Source: Betaproteobacteria bacterium HGW-Betaproteobacteria-1 (GTDB lineage Bacteria > Pseudomonadota > Gammaproteobacteria > Burkholderiales > Methylophilaceae). From it: a stretch of DNA of 64,000 nt. Shown piece after piece: positions 54,612-62,359 of this stretch. The translations under genes were made by a program, and so were the position numbers. The notes under the pieces were generated by a model, which saw only the letters and a program-made list of their open reading frames with translations, was not told where the DNA came from and did no database searches. The stretch spans positions 62,001 to 126,000 of the forward strand of contig PHCX01000003.1 of NCBI GenBank assembly GCA_002842435.1. Direction: 5' to 3'. The first letter of the stretch is position 1; each line of letters opens with the position of its first letter.

Positions 54612-56240
54612 TCAGGATTTCGAATTGAGATATGACGACAGCACAGCCAACGCCTCTTTAGCATTCTCTTCTTGTGCAATCATCAGCGCGGTTTTACCGC
54701 CAGCGCTCTTGATGCCGGCATCAGCTCCTGCCTTGGTCAGCAAATGCACCATGTCCGCATCGTTACGGGCGGCAGCCAGCATGAGCGCAGTGAATCCGCC
54801 GGCGTTCTGCTCATTCGGCTTGGCGCCATATTGCAGCAGCGTTTGCGCCATCACCTTGTTACCCACCTTTGCTGCAATAATCAGCGGTGTATAGCCTGAA
54901 TCGCCCATGACGACCGAAGCGTTTGCACCACGATCCAGCATGGCGACCGCCACATTGGAACGGTTATCCTGCACGGCGAGACCCAGCGCACTGAAGCCCT
55001 GGTAATTGAGCAGGTCAAAATCAGCCTTGAATCCGGCAAGCAGGCGCATGACCTTGCCATCGTTCTGCCGCACGGCATGCATAGAAGCGGTCCAGCCATC
55101 GTTGTCCTGCAGGTTCGGGTCTGCCCCATATTCAAGTAGCCCATTGATCAGCGTCAGATCGGTGGTTTTAACTGCATGCATCAGCGAAGTCATGCCTTCG
55201 ACATCCTTTGCATTGATATCGGCACCGTGCTGGAGCAGATATTCGATGCGGTTGGTATCTGTCTGCAAAGTGGCATTGATCAATTCCTGGTCAAGCGATG
55301 AACCGGATTTGACGGCAGCGCTGATCAAGGCCGGAATTTCATCCGGCGGAGTCATTCTGACTTTGATGGTGTTCAACGAGCGCCTGGCATGCGTCTGGTA
55401 GGCACCATGGCTAGGTAGATCGCCAGACACCACACAGCGATCACACTGCACAAGTGGAACACCGTAATCGTCCAGGATCTTGCGAATTTGATCCTTGTTC
55501 TCGAGCATGACCTTCTCAATGCGAGCTTTCAGCGCGTGGGAGTTTTTCTTCATGCCGATACCCAATTCAAACTCGAGTGGCATGTTGTCTTCCAGCGTAT
55601 TCAGTGGCTTGATTGTCAGAGGCGCATTCTTCATGCTGACATACCAGCCGGCCATCGGCCCCCAGATGGCAGCGGCATCCAGTTTGCCGTCCACCACATC
55701 ACGCACTTGCACGTGCGGCTGCCTCTCCGGCAAAAGATCTGCATCATGCGCAATGGTTTTCACGATGGTGTTCTCACGTTTGATTCCGTGCTCCTGCAAT
55801 ACCGTGCGTATGGCGGAATGCTGAAAAACACCGACTTTCATATCGTTCAATAGTTTCGGATCATCGAGGCTCTTGATATCCAGGCCGCGATCATTGCGAT
55901 AAGCCAGGACGAAGGTACTGCGGTAGACAGGCATGGTTGTCATCATGCGTTTGTCATCCGCCGACATATCCATCAGGATGTCGCACTCGTTATTGTCAAA
56001 AGTCTGGCGGGTCAGGCCGCGATTAAGATACGGGCGATAAAAGTAAGTGGCATGCGTCCCCATGGACTTGGCGATCAAATCGGCGATCTTGTTCTGGAAA
56101 CCCTCACCCTGATTGTTGGAAAGCGGCATATTGCCCGGATCGGCACAGACACGCAGAGGTTCGACTTTTTCAGCTGCCGCAACAGATGGCAGTAGGCCAA
56201 GCGCAACCCCCAGCCATAACACATGAAGCTTTTTATTCAT
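54612..56240 (-). CDS. xoxJ: XoxJ-like periplasmic binding protein fused to ankyrin repeats
   Basis: A 542-residue protein from the ATG at 56240 (AAGGA site). Signal peptide about 1-23. Residues 28-265 are the MxaJ/XoxJ solute-binding fold (LRVCADPGNMPLSNNQGEGFQNKIADLI, then CDILMDMSADDKRMMTTMPVYR). A CDRC pair (C266, C269) and VSGDLPSHGAY close this domain. Residues about 318-540 are seven ankyrin repeats, with signatures such as GADINAKDVEGMTSLMHAV, GYTPLIIAA and GGFTALMLAA. MxaJ in the same window stops after the binding domain. XoxJ is thought to activate or load XoxF, and the ankyrin arm would add a protein-binding surface in the periplasm. Confidence 0.88.
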   Translation of the reverse strand: MNKKLHVLWLGVALGLLPSVAAAEKVEPLRVCADPGNMPLSNNQGEGFQNKIADLIAKSMGTHATYFYRPYLNRGLTRQTFDNNECDILMDMSADDKRMMTTMPVYRSTFVLAYRNDRGLDIKSLDDPKLLNDMKVGVFQHSAIRTVLQEHGIKRENTIVKTIAHDADLLPERQPHVQVRDVVDGKLDAAAIWGPMAGWYVSMKNAPLTIKPLNTLEDNMPLEFELGIGMKKNSHALKARIEKVMLENKDQIRKILDDYGVPLVQCDRCVVSGDLPSHGAYQTHARRSLNTIKVRMTPPDEIPALISAAVKSGSSLDQELINATLQTDTNRIEYLLQHGADINAKDVEGMTSLMHAVKTTDLTLINGLLEYGADPNLQDNDGWTASMHAVRQNDGKVMRLLAGFKADFDLLNYQGFSALGLAVQDNRSNVAVAMLDRGANASVVMGDSGYTPLIIAAKVGNKVMAQTLLQYGAKPNEQNAGGFTALMLAAARNDADMVHLLTKAGADAGIKSAGGKTALMIAQEENAKEALAVLSSYLNSKS

Positions 56241-56266
56241 CACAATCCTTAAATCTTGATGATTAC

Positions 56267-56302
56267 AAAAAGCCGAGAGGTGGCATGAACGCCACCCTCG
56301 GC
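56267..56302 (-). terminator. Terminator-like hairpin after xoxF
   Basis: On the minus strand GCCGAGGGTGGC pairs with GCCACCTCTCGGC (one bulge) around a 6-nt loop and is followed by T5. It likely reduces transcription from xoxF into the XoxJ-ankyrin gene. Confidence 0.75.
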
Positions 56303-56333
56303 CGATTTACTCAACTACTGCATTACTGCTTTT

Positions 56334-58241
56334 TTAGTCATACAAGCGGAATGTATACAGCTCACCACCTTGCGGAACCTTGTCCAGACCGGATGCCTTG
56401 GCCATCGCAGTTGCACCGATAGCACCATACTTGTCATCCATATCCAGACCTGCGGTTACAGGCAGACCGATCCAGCCACCGATACCGGCAAAGACGGAAA
56501 CATACTGCTTGCCTTTAACCTTGTAGGTGACGGGGTTGCCGATGATGCCGGACCCGAGCTTGCGGCTCCAGACCACCTTGCCGGAATTGCGGTCGACTGC
56601 ACGGAAGTCACCACCCAGGGAACCGTAGAACGCCAGACCACCGTCGGTCACCAGGACACCACTCCAGTTAGGATATAGATCAGGAATTTCCCACAGGGTC
56701 TTGCCGCTGACGACATCGAACTTCTTCAGCTTGCCGGTTACACCTGGTTTTTCCGGATACATATAGACGTTTGCGAATACGTACACGGTGCCTTGTTGGG
56801 TATGTGTACGTTCCTGCGGCTCATCTTCCATACACCAGTTGTTGGTAGGTACGTAGAAGATATTCGGCTCTTTTGGATCCACCGCTGCAGGCTGTTGGTC
56901 TTTACCACCCATTGCAGATGGACATGCCTGTGTATTGACGTCACGAGCGAACGGAGAATGTTTCTCGACTTTAACTGGGCGACCGGTCTTCAAGTCAACC
57001 TTTTCAGCCCAGTTTACGGTGACAAACTTGTTGGCGCGGAGCAGAGTACCATCCTTGCGATCAAGCACATACGCAAAGCCATTACGGTCAAAGTTGACCA
57101 GAGCATCATGCTTCTTGCCATCAACCACTAGGTTGTCCACCAGGATGTTTTCGTTCACACCGTCATAGTCCCATTGGTCGAATGGAGTTTTCTGGTATGC
57201 CCAGACCATTTCACCTGTATCGATCTTGCGGGCCATGATGGTCATGGACCATTTGTTGTCCCACTTACCTATACCTGTCTTTGGGTCAGTTTCGTTACAC
57301 TTGGTATGCGTCAGATTGGCGCCTGTTTCACCACAGCGATAGGAAGGTGACCAGTGACCTGGGTTACCGGTACCGGCGTACATGATGCGAAGTTTTGGAT
57401 CATAGCTGAACCATGCCCATGGAGCGCCACCACCGATTTTCCACTCATCACCAGGATAAGTCAGGCCCGTGTTCTGACCATACAGACCATAGTGCGGATT
57501 GGCTTTGTTGGTTTCCGGTGTCATGCACAGATCCTTGTCGGAACCGGTGCTATGGCACTTCCAGACTTCCTTGCCGGTCTTCAGGTCATAGGCAACGGTA
57601 CGGCCGCGAGCCGCGAATTCGTCACCGCCGAAACCTGCAATCACCAGACCTTCTGCGACCATGGCTGGACCGGAATGCGTTTCACCTTTTTCAGGATAAG
57701 CATGCTTGGTCACCCAGATTTCCTTTCCAGTACCTGCATCCAGGGCAATCAGGAAGCCATCCAGCGTGTGGAATACCACTTTGCCGTCGGCATAGTTCAG
57801 ACCGCGGTTGATGGTGTCACAGCAGGCACGTGGCACTGCAGATTCATCACGATCGGTTTTCTTGGTGTAATTCCAGATCTGCTTGGGATGGTCAGGATCG
57901 CTCAAATCCAGCGCTTGAACAATGTTTGGCCAGGCGCTGACAAAATACATCATGGTCTTGCCATTGTGTTCCACCACCACCGGCTGACCTTCATGGCCGC
58001 GAAGTGTGCCGGTGGATTGTGACCAGGCATACTGCAGTTTGTTGACGGTCTTGGTGTTGATATCTTTCAGTTGACTGTGACGATGCAATGCCAGATTCTG
58101 ACCTGGCGCTGCCCACATATTGTGATCCTTGCTACGCTTGATGATTTCCTCGTTGGCTGAGGCCTGACCGGCAATGCCGACCATCGCCAGCGCACCCAGT
58201 GCCGCATACACCCCCCGCAGCATCAGTTGTTGCTTTCTCAT
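56334..58241 (-). CDS. xoxF: Lanthanide-type PQQ methanol/alcohol dehydrogenase
   Basis: A periplasmic quinoprotein of 635 residues with a signal peptide ending near GQASA. The vicinal disulfide is C140-C141, with metal ligand candidates E208 and N293. The catalytic aspartate D358 lies in FDQWDYDGVN, and D360, two residues on, is the extra lanthanide ligand absent from MxaF. It is longer than usual because of a 23-residue insertion (about 298-327) that carries C303 and C315. A strong AGGAGG site precedes the ATG. Clade assignment (XoxF4 is usual in Methylophilaceae) needs a tree. Confidence 0.93.
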   Translation of the reverse strand: MRKQQLMLRGVYAALGALAMVGIAGQASANEEIIKRSKDHNMWAAPGQNLALHRHSQLKDINTKTVNKLQYAWSQSTGTLRGHEGQPVVVEHNGKTMMYFVSAWPNIVQALDLSDPDHPKQIWNYTKKTDRDESAVPRACCDTINRGLNYADGKVVFHTLDGFLIALDAGTGKEIWVTKHAYPEKGETHSGPAMVAEGLVIAGFGGDEFAARGRTVAYDLKTGKEVWKCHSTGSDKDLCMTPETNKANPHYGLYGQNTGLTYPGDEWKIGGGAPWAWFSYDPKLRIMYAGTGNPGHWSPSYRCGETGANLTHTKCNETDPKTGIGKWDNKWSMTIMARKIDTGEMVWAYQKTPFDQWDYDGVNENILVDNLVVDGKKHDALVNFDRNGFAYVLDRKDGTLLRANKFVTVNWAEKVDLKTGRPVKVEKHSPFARDVNTQACPSAMGGKDQQPAAVDPKEPNIFYVPTNNWCMEDEPQERTHTQQGTVYVFANVYMYPEKPGVTGKLKKFDVVSGKTLWEIPDLYPNWSGVLVTDGGLAFYGSLGGDFRAVDRNSGKVVWSRKLGSGIIGNPVTYKVKGKQYVSVFAGIGGWIGLPVTAGLDMDDKYGAIGATAMAKASGLDKVPQGGELYTFRLYD

Positions 58242-58358
58242 ACATCCTCCTTGTTCTGATTTTTGAAACCTACGCCATCCCCTTTACTGCCGAGAACGCA
58301 CAGACACTATAGGGATGTAGCGAGCAAGCAGAACGAGCGGATTTCCTGAATAGAGTTA

Positions 58359-58370
58359 GGAATAATTCCC
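58359..58370 (-). promoter_or_regulatory. GGGARTTWYTCC motif, site 3 (xoxF promoter)
   Basis: On the minus strand GGGAATTATTCC lies about 120 bp upstream of the xoxF start. The overlapping ATTCCC-N9-GGGAAT dyad (58365-58385) enlarges the symmetry. Confidence 0.5.
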
Positions 58371-58438
58371 ATGTTTGTCGGGAATAAAATACAGATGGAA
58401 TAAGAAAATTAAGTAGCGCTAAGGAATGAGCATTGTCG

Positions 58439-59260
58439 CTATTGCTTTACTGCATGGCGCTCATCAATCTTCTTTGGAGTCCACTCCGAGACCAGCAACT
58501 TGGCACGCGCAATCTGTTCGGCAGTCATTCCCGCAGCCACCTGATCTCTTTCGACAATAGCGAATTCATGATTCTGCGTAGCAGCGAGCTGATACCACTT
58601 ATAGGCATGCACCATATCCGCTGCAACGCCAACGCCGTCGCGATACATCTTGCCCAGCTCGTATTGAGCCTTGAAATGCCCCAGTTCTGCAGATTGACTG
58701 ATCCAGTAAAAACCAAGCTTGGGATTCTTTTCTATACCACGCCCCTCAACGTAGTTCTTTCCCAACACCAGTTGCGATTTGAAATGCCCCTGTTGTGCTG
58801 CCTTGCGATACCAGACATTGGCAGCCTTGTCATCCTGCTTGACGCCGCGACCTATGGTGGTCACCCGCCCCAAGGCAAACTGCGACAGGACATGGCCTTT
58901 GTCGGCTGCCATGCGAAACCATTTGGCAGACTGCACATCATCGCGTTCAACCCCTTGTCCCATGGCATACATGACACCCAGGTTATAGGCAGAATCGACA
59001 TTGCCCTTGCTCGCCGCTTTTTTGTACCAGGCCGCCGCTTCTGTAAAATCCTGCCTGACGCCCTGACCTTCGTCATACATCATGCCCAAGATATGCTGCG
59101 ACCTTTCATCGCCCCGTTCTGCCAGAGGCTTGAACTCCTTGAATGCCTTAGCATAGTCGCGCTGTACAAACGCCGCCTTGCCTTCTTCAAAGCCGGCATA
59201 TGCCGATGAGACGGAGGTGATAGAACAAAGGATAAGAACCCCGATAATGTTCAAGCGCAT
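58439..59260 (-). CDS. Sel1-repeat exported protein
   Basis: 273 residues from the ATG at 59260, which has an AAGAGG site; the signal peptide ends SSAYA. The mature chain is a run of about six Sel1-type repeats (GDERSQHILGMMYDEGQGV, GNVDSAYNLGVMYAMGQGV, GHFKSQLVLGKNYVEGRGI). Such proteins are periplasmic adaptors. It lies 19 bp after regulator 3 and 197 bp before xoxF, linking the sensor operon to the enzyme. Confidence 0.85.
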   Translation of the reverse strand: MRLNIIGVLILCSITSVSSAYAGFEEGKAAFVQRDYAKAFKEFKPLAERGDERSQHILGMMYDEGQGVRQDFTEAAAWYKKAASKGNVDSAYNLGVMYAMGQGVERDDVQSAKWFRMAADKGHVLSQFALGRVTTIGRGVKQDDKAANVWYRKAAQQGHFKSQLVLGKNYVEGRGIEKNPKLGFYWISQSAELGHFKAQYELGKMYRDGVGVAADMVHAYKWYQLAATQNHEFAIVERDQVAAGMTAEQIARAKLLVSEWTPKKIDERHAVKQ

Positions 59261-59279
59261 GTTTACCTCTTTCAATCAA

Positions 59280-59921
59280 TTAACCTTCAATGACGCCATA
59301 GCGTATCGCCAGACGCACCAGTTCAATCGGGCCGGAAATGCCCAGCTTCTGTTTAAGTAAAGTTTGATAATTAGCCACGGTTTTCTGACTGATTTTCAGT
59401 GTTTCTGAAATCGCCTCGAGCGAATTGCCTTCAGCCAACAAGCGAAAAACTTCAAATTCACGTCCCGATAATTTGCGCACCGGATCATCCTCTCCCGTGA
59501 GGCTTTGCAGAGCGATTTTCTGCGCAATCGAAGGGCTGATCCAGGTACGTCCGACCATTGCCTCATGTACCGCATTGAGAAGATCACCAGCCACGCCAGA
59601 CTTCGCGATATAACCCTTGGCACCGGCGCTGAGCGCCTGGGTCGCAAAGGCAGCATTCTCATGCATGGAAAAAATAACGACCCTGGCAGCCGGATATCGC
59701 GACAGAATTCTGCGCAAGGCCTCAAGTCCGCCCATGCCCGGCATCGACATATCCATGACTACAACGTCCGGCTTACATTCCCCATACATCTGGTAGGCCT
59801 GCTCGCCGGTACTGGCCTCGGCAACAACCAGTACACTGCTATCCTGTTCCAGCAGGCGGCGCAGACCGGACCGGACCACGGCATGGTCGTCCGCCAACAT
59901 AACGCGATAGGGATTCGTCAT
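59280..59921 (-). CDS. Response regulator 3 (NarL/UhpA family)
   Basis: A 213-residue NarL-type regulator. Receiver motifs are VMLADDHAVVRSGLRRLL, the acceptor aspartate in VVVMDMSMPGMGG and the lysine in GYIAKSGV. The HTH is LSGREFEVFRLLAEGNSLEAISETL-like. It overlaps kinase 3 by 4 bp. It is the closest regulator to xoxF and so the first candidate for its control. Confidence 0.9.
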   Translation of the reverse strand: MTNPYRVMLADDHAVVRSGLRRLLEQDSSVLVVAEASTGEQAYQMYGECKPDVVVMDMSMPGMGGLEALRRILSRYPAARVVIFSMHENAAFATQALSAGAKGYIAKSGVAGDLLNAVHEAMVGRTWISPSIAQKIALQSLTGEDDPVRKLSGREFEVFRLLAEGNSLEAISETLKISQKTVANYQTLLKQKLGISGPIELVRLAIRYGVIEG

Positions 59922-61300
59922 AATGTTTCTTCTATGTGAATTGGAAGTCGTACTGAAATTTTTGTGCCGCTCTTCGGAGCTGTCGTCAGGCCAAAAGTAC
60001 CGCCCAACCCCTCCACCCTCTCCCGCATACCGGCAAGACCGTAACCACCAAAACTCGCCGGATTAAACCCTATTCCATCATCCTCTATCGCGATCACAAG
60101 CTCTTCTTTTTCGCGAATGACAGACAAAGTCATGCGACGCGCATTGGCATGACGCGTGATATTGGTGAGGGACTCCTGGATGATACGGTAAGCAGCCAAA
60201 GCAACCTCGTCGTCCATCTCGCCCAAGTCCTTGGCAATGCTGATGCAACTGGAAATACCAATGTTGCGTTCGCGCCAGCCATAGACATATTCATCCAGCG
60301 CGATGGATAAGCCGAGCTCGTCCAGCACACCGGGCCGCAATCGCTGCAGCATGTTATGCACCATATCGAGGATTTGCATCGAGACATCGGAAATCGCAAT
60401 CGCACTTCTCTTGGCTGCCGTCAAATCCCTGCAATTGGCAATCGCCATGGCATCAACATTGATGGCCGTCATGCATTGGCCGATTTCATCATGCAGCTCG
60501 CGCGCCAGACTTTTGCGTTCGTCTTCCTGCACGCGAATTATCTTCTGGGTCAGGCGATGATTGCTTTTGATGCTCTGCTGCAGAGTCTGTGCCATCGCGT
60601 TGAATTTGATGCTCAAGCCGGCGAGTTCCGGCAGCTCGAATTGGGGGAGCCGGGCATCAAGTTCTCCCTCTTCCAGTGCATTCAAGGCATTGATTACACT
60701 GCCGACCGGTTGCAGCGCCTTTTTCAACGCCCAATAAACCATGGCATTCACTGCCACGAAGAAGATCGCCACCAACCACAACAAGCCTTGCGTGTCATTC
60801 CATATTTCCTCAATCTCGAAAGAACTGTCAGGGGTAATTACCAGTTCTCCTATAGCCCTGCCGCTCGCGTAAATCACACGCCTGATCTCTGTACCATCTG
60901 ATGTAGTCACGTCCATCAGCTTTACAAACCACGCCGGAGGTGTGTTTTCTCTATCTGCCTGTTGTTCTCGATTGCTGTCTCTCAATCTGCCAAACCGGTC
61001 ATAAAACTCGATCTTCAAATGGCGGATATCAGCCAGTGACTCCAGCCGGAAGATGGAAGCCTTGTTTCGATCAGCACCGTTGAGCCAAGCATAATCCGAG
61101 GTATAGTGCAGAATCTCTGCATCCAGCAGGTGTGATGCCAGCGAAGCCGTAGACAGCACTTCGGCCCGCACATCTTCACGGGCACTCTGGACCGACAATA
61201 CAGCGCCTATGGAAATCACGATGAACAACAACAGCGTGATCATCAGATTCAGGCGGACCGTCAGACTCATATTCAGCAGCTTCTTCAAAAAGCTATTCAT
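59918..61300 (-). CDS. Histidine kinase 3 with periplasmic sensor and HAMP
   Basis: 460 residues from the ATG at 61300 (a TTG at 61324 is also in frame). It has a TM at about 12-32, a periplasmic sensor region to about 165 and a second TM (LLWLVAIFFVAVNAMVYWAL). HAMP follows, then HisKA_3 with the histidine in SLARELHDEIGQCMTAINVD, and an HATPase with IIQESLTNITRHANA and GLAGMRERV. Unlike kinases 1 and 2 it has a real periplasmic domain, so it may sense a ligand such as a metal or the state of a periplasmic partner. Confidence 0.88.
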   Translation of the reverse strand: MNSFLKKLLNMSLTVRLNLMITLLLFIVISIGAVLSVQSAREDVRAEVLSTASLASHLLDAEILHYTSDYAWLNGADRNKASIFRLESLADIRHLKIEFYDRFGRLRDSNREQQADRENTPPAWFVKLMDVTTSDGTEIRRVIYASGRAIGELVITPDSSFEIEEIWNDTQGLLWLVAIFFVAVNAMVYWALKKALQPVGSVINALNALEEGELDARLPQFELPELAGLSIKFNAMAQTLQQSIKSNHRLTQKIIRVQEDERKSLARELHDEIGQCMTAINVDAMAIANCRDLTAAKRSAIAISDVSMQILDMVHNMLQRLRPGVLDELGLSIALDEYVYGWRERNIGISSCISIAKDLGEMDDEVALAAYRIIQESLTNITRHANARRMTLSVIREKEELVIAIEDDGIGFNPASFGGYGLAGMRERVEGLGGTFGLTTAPKSGTKISVRLPIHIEETL

Positions 61301-61328
61301 TGTAGAGATTTCCACACAAACCAAAATG

Positions 61329-61340
61329 GGAGAAACTCCC
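61329..61340 (-). promoter_or_regulatory. GGGARTTWYTCC motif, site 4
   Basis: On the minus strand GGGAGTTTCTCC, identical to site 1, lies 29 bp upstream of the kinase 3 ATG, inside a larger TGGGAG-AAA-CTCCC dyad. Confidence 0.5.
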
Positions 61341-61452
61341 GATAGAGGGAGTTAAAAGATTGCAGTCGAATAGAGGCAATATTCATGCCCTTACAAACAT
61401 GAATTCAACTCATTGTTATTTATAGTGTTTTTTTAGAGTGGCAGCGCAGGCA

Positions 61453-61487
61453 TGGTTGGCAGCAACCGGTGTGGCTGCATACAACCA
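61453..61487. promoter_or_regulatory. Two TGGTTR-type dyads upstream of kinase 3
   Basis: 61453-61468 reads TGGTTGGCAGCAACCG. 61472-61487, on the minus strand, reads TGGTTGTATGCAGCCA, which differs by one base from the first dyad before receptor copy 1. Their starts are 19 bp apart. They lie about 150-190 bp upstream of the kinase 3 start, and the rest of this 250-bp gap up to thyA has no gene. Confidence 0.5.
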
Positions 61488-61552
61488 ATGGATTGGAACG
61501 GGATAATCTGCCTGATGAACATTTCAGTCACCAAGCCTGGAATGAATTAAAG

Positions 61553-62347
61553 CTAGACTGCAACAGGCGCCTTGATGGCGGGATATGGATCGTATTGTTC
61601 CAGTGTGAAATCTTCGAACCTGAAACCGAAGATATCGTTGACCTGCGGATTGATGCGCATGACGGGCAAGGCACGGGGTTCGCGCGACAACTGCTCGTTG
61701 ACCTGATCCAGGTGGTTCAGGTAAATATGCGCGTCACCCAGTGTGTGAACAAAATCACCTAGCTTGAGACCGCAGACCTGCGCCACCATCATCGTGAGCA
61801 GCGCATAAGAAGCAATATTGAAAGGCACACCAAGGAAAATATCGGCACTGCGCTGATAAAGCTGACAGGAAAGCTTCCCATCTGCCACATAGAACTGGAA
61901 AAAGGCATGACATGGCGGCAGCTTCATCTTGTCGACATCAGCGACGTTCCATGCTGAAACGATCAAACGACGGGAGTCCGGCGTTTTTTTGATGGCTTCT
62001 ACCACCTGTGTGATCTGATCGATATGCGTGCCGTCCGGCCTGGGCCAGTTACGCCACTGGTAGCCGTAAACCGGGCCGAGGTTGCCTTCCGCATCCGCCC
62101 ATTCATCCCAGATGGTGACGCCATTCTGCTTGAGATAGGCAATGTTGGTGCTGCCCTGCAAAAACCAGAGCAGCTCATGAATGATGGACTTCAGGTGCAC
62201 TTTCTTGGTGGTCAGCAGCGGAAAGCCTTCTGCCAGGTTGAAACGCATCTGGTAACCGAACACCGAATAAGTACCAGTGCCTGTCCGGTCTTCCTTCTTG
62301 TGGCCGTGCTCCAGCACGTGACGCAACAAGTCGTGATAGACCTTCAT
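61553..62347 (-). CDS. thyA: Thymidylate synthase
   Basis: Makes dTMP from dUMP and methylene-tetrahydrofolate. The 264-residue length is that of the classic ThyA. The active-site cysteine is in [12 protein letters not shown], with the family segments [40 protein letters not shown] and [10 protein letters not shown]. It follows thrC by 12 bp on the same strand. Confidence 0.97.
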   Translation of the reverse strand: MKVYHDLLRHVLEHGHKKEDRTGTGTYSVFGYQMRFNLAEGFPLLTTKKVHLKSIIHELLWFLQGSTNIAYLKQNGVTIWDEWADAEGNLGPVYGYQWRNWPRPDGTHIDQITQVVEAIKKTPDSRRLIVSAWNVADVDKMKLPPCHAFFQFYVADGKLSCQLYQRSADIFLGVPFNIASYALLTMMVAQVCGLKLGDFVHTLGDAHIYLNHLDQVNEQLSREPRALPVMRINPQVNDIFGFRFEDFTLEQYDPYPAIKAPVAV

Positions 62348-62359
62348 GGCAGATTCCTT

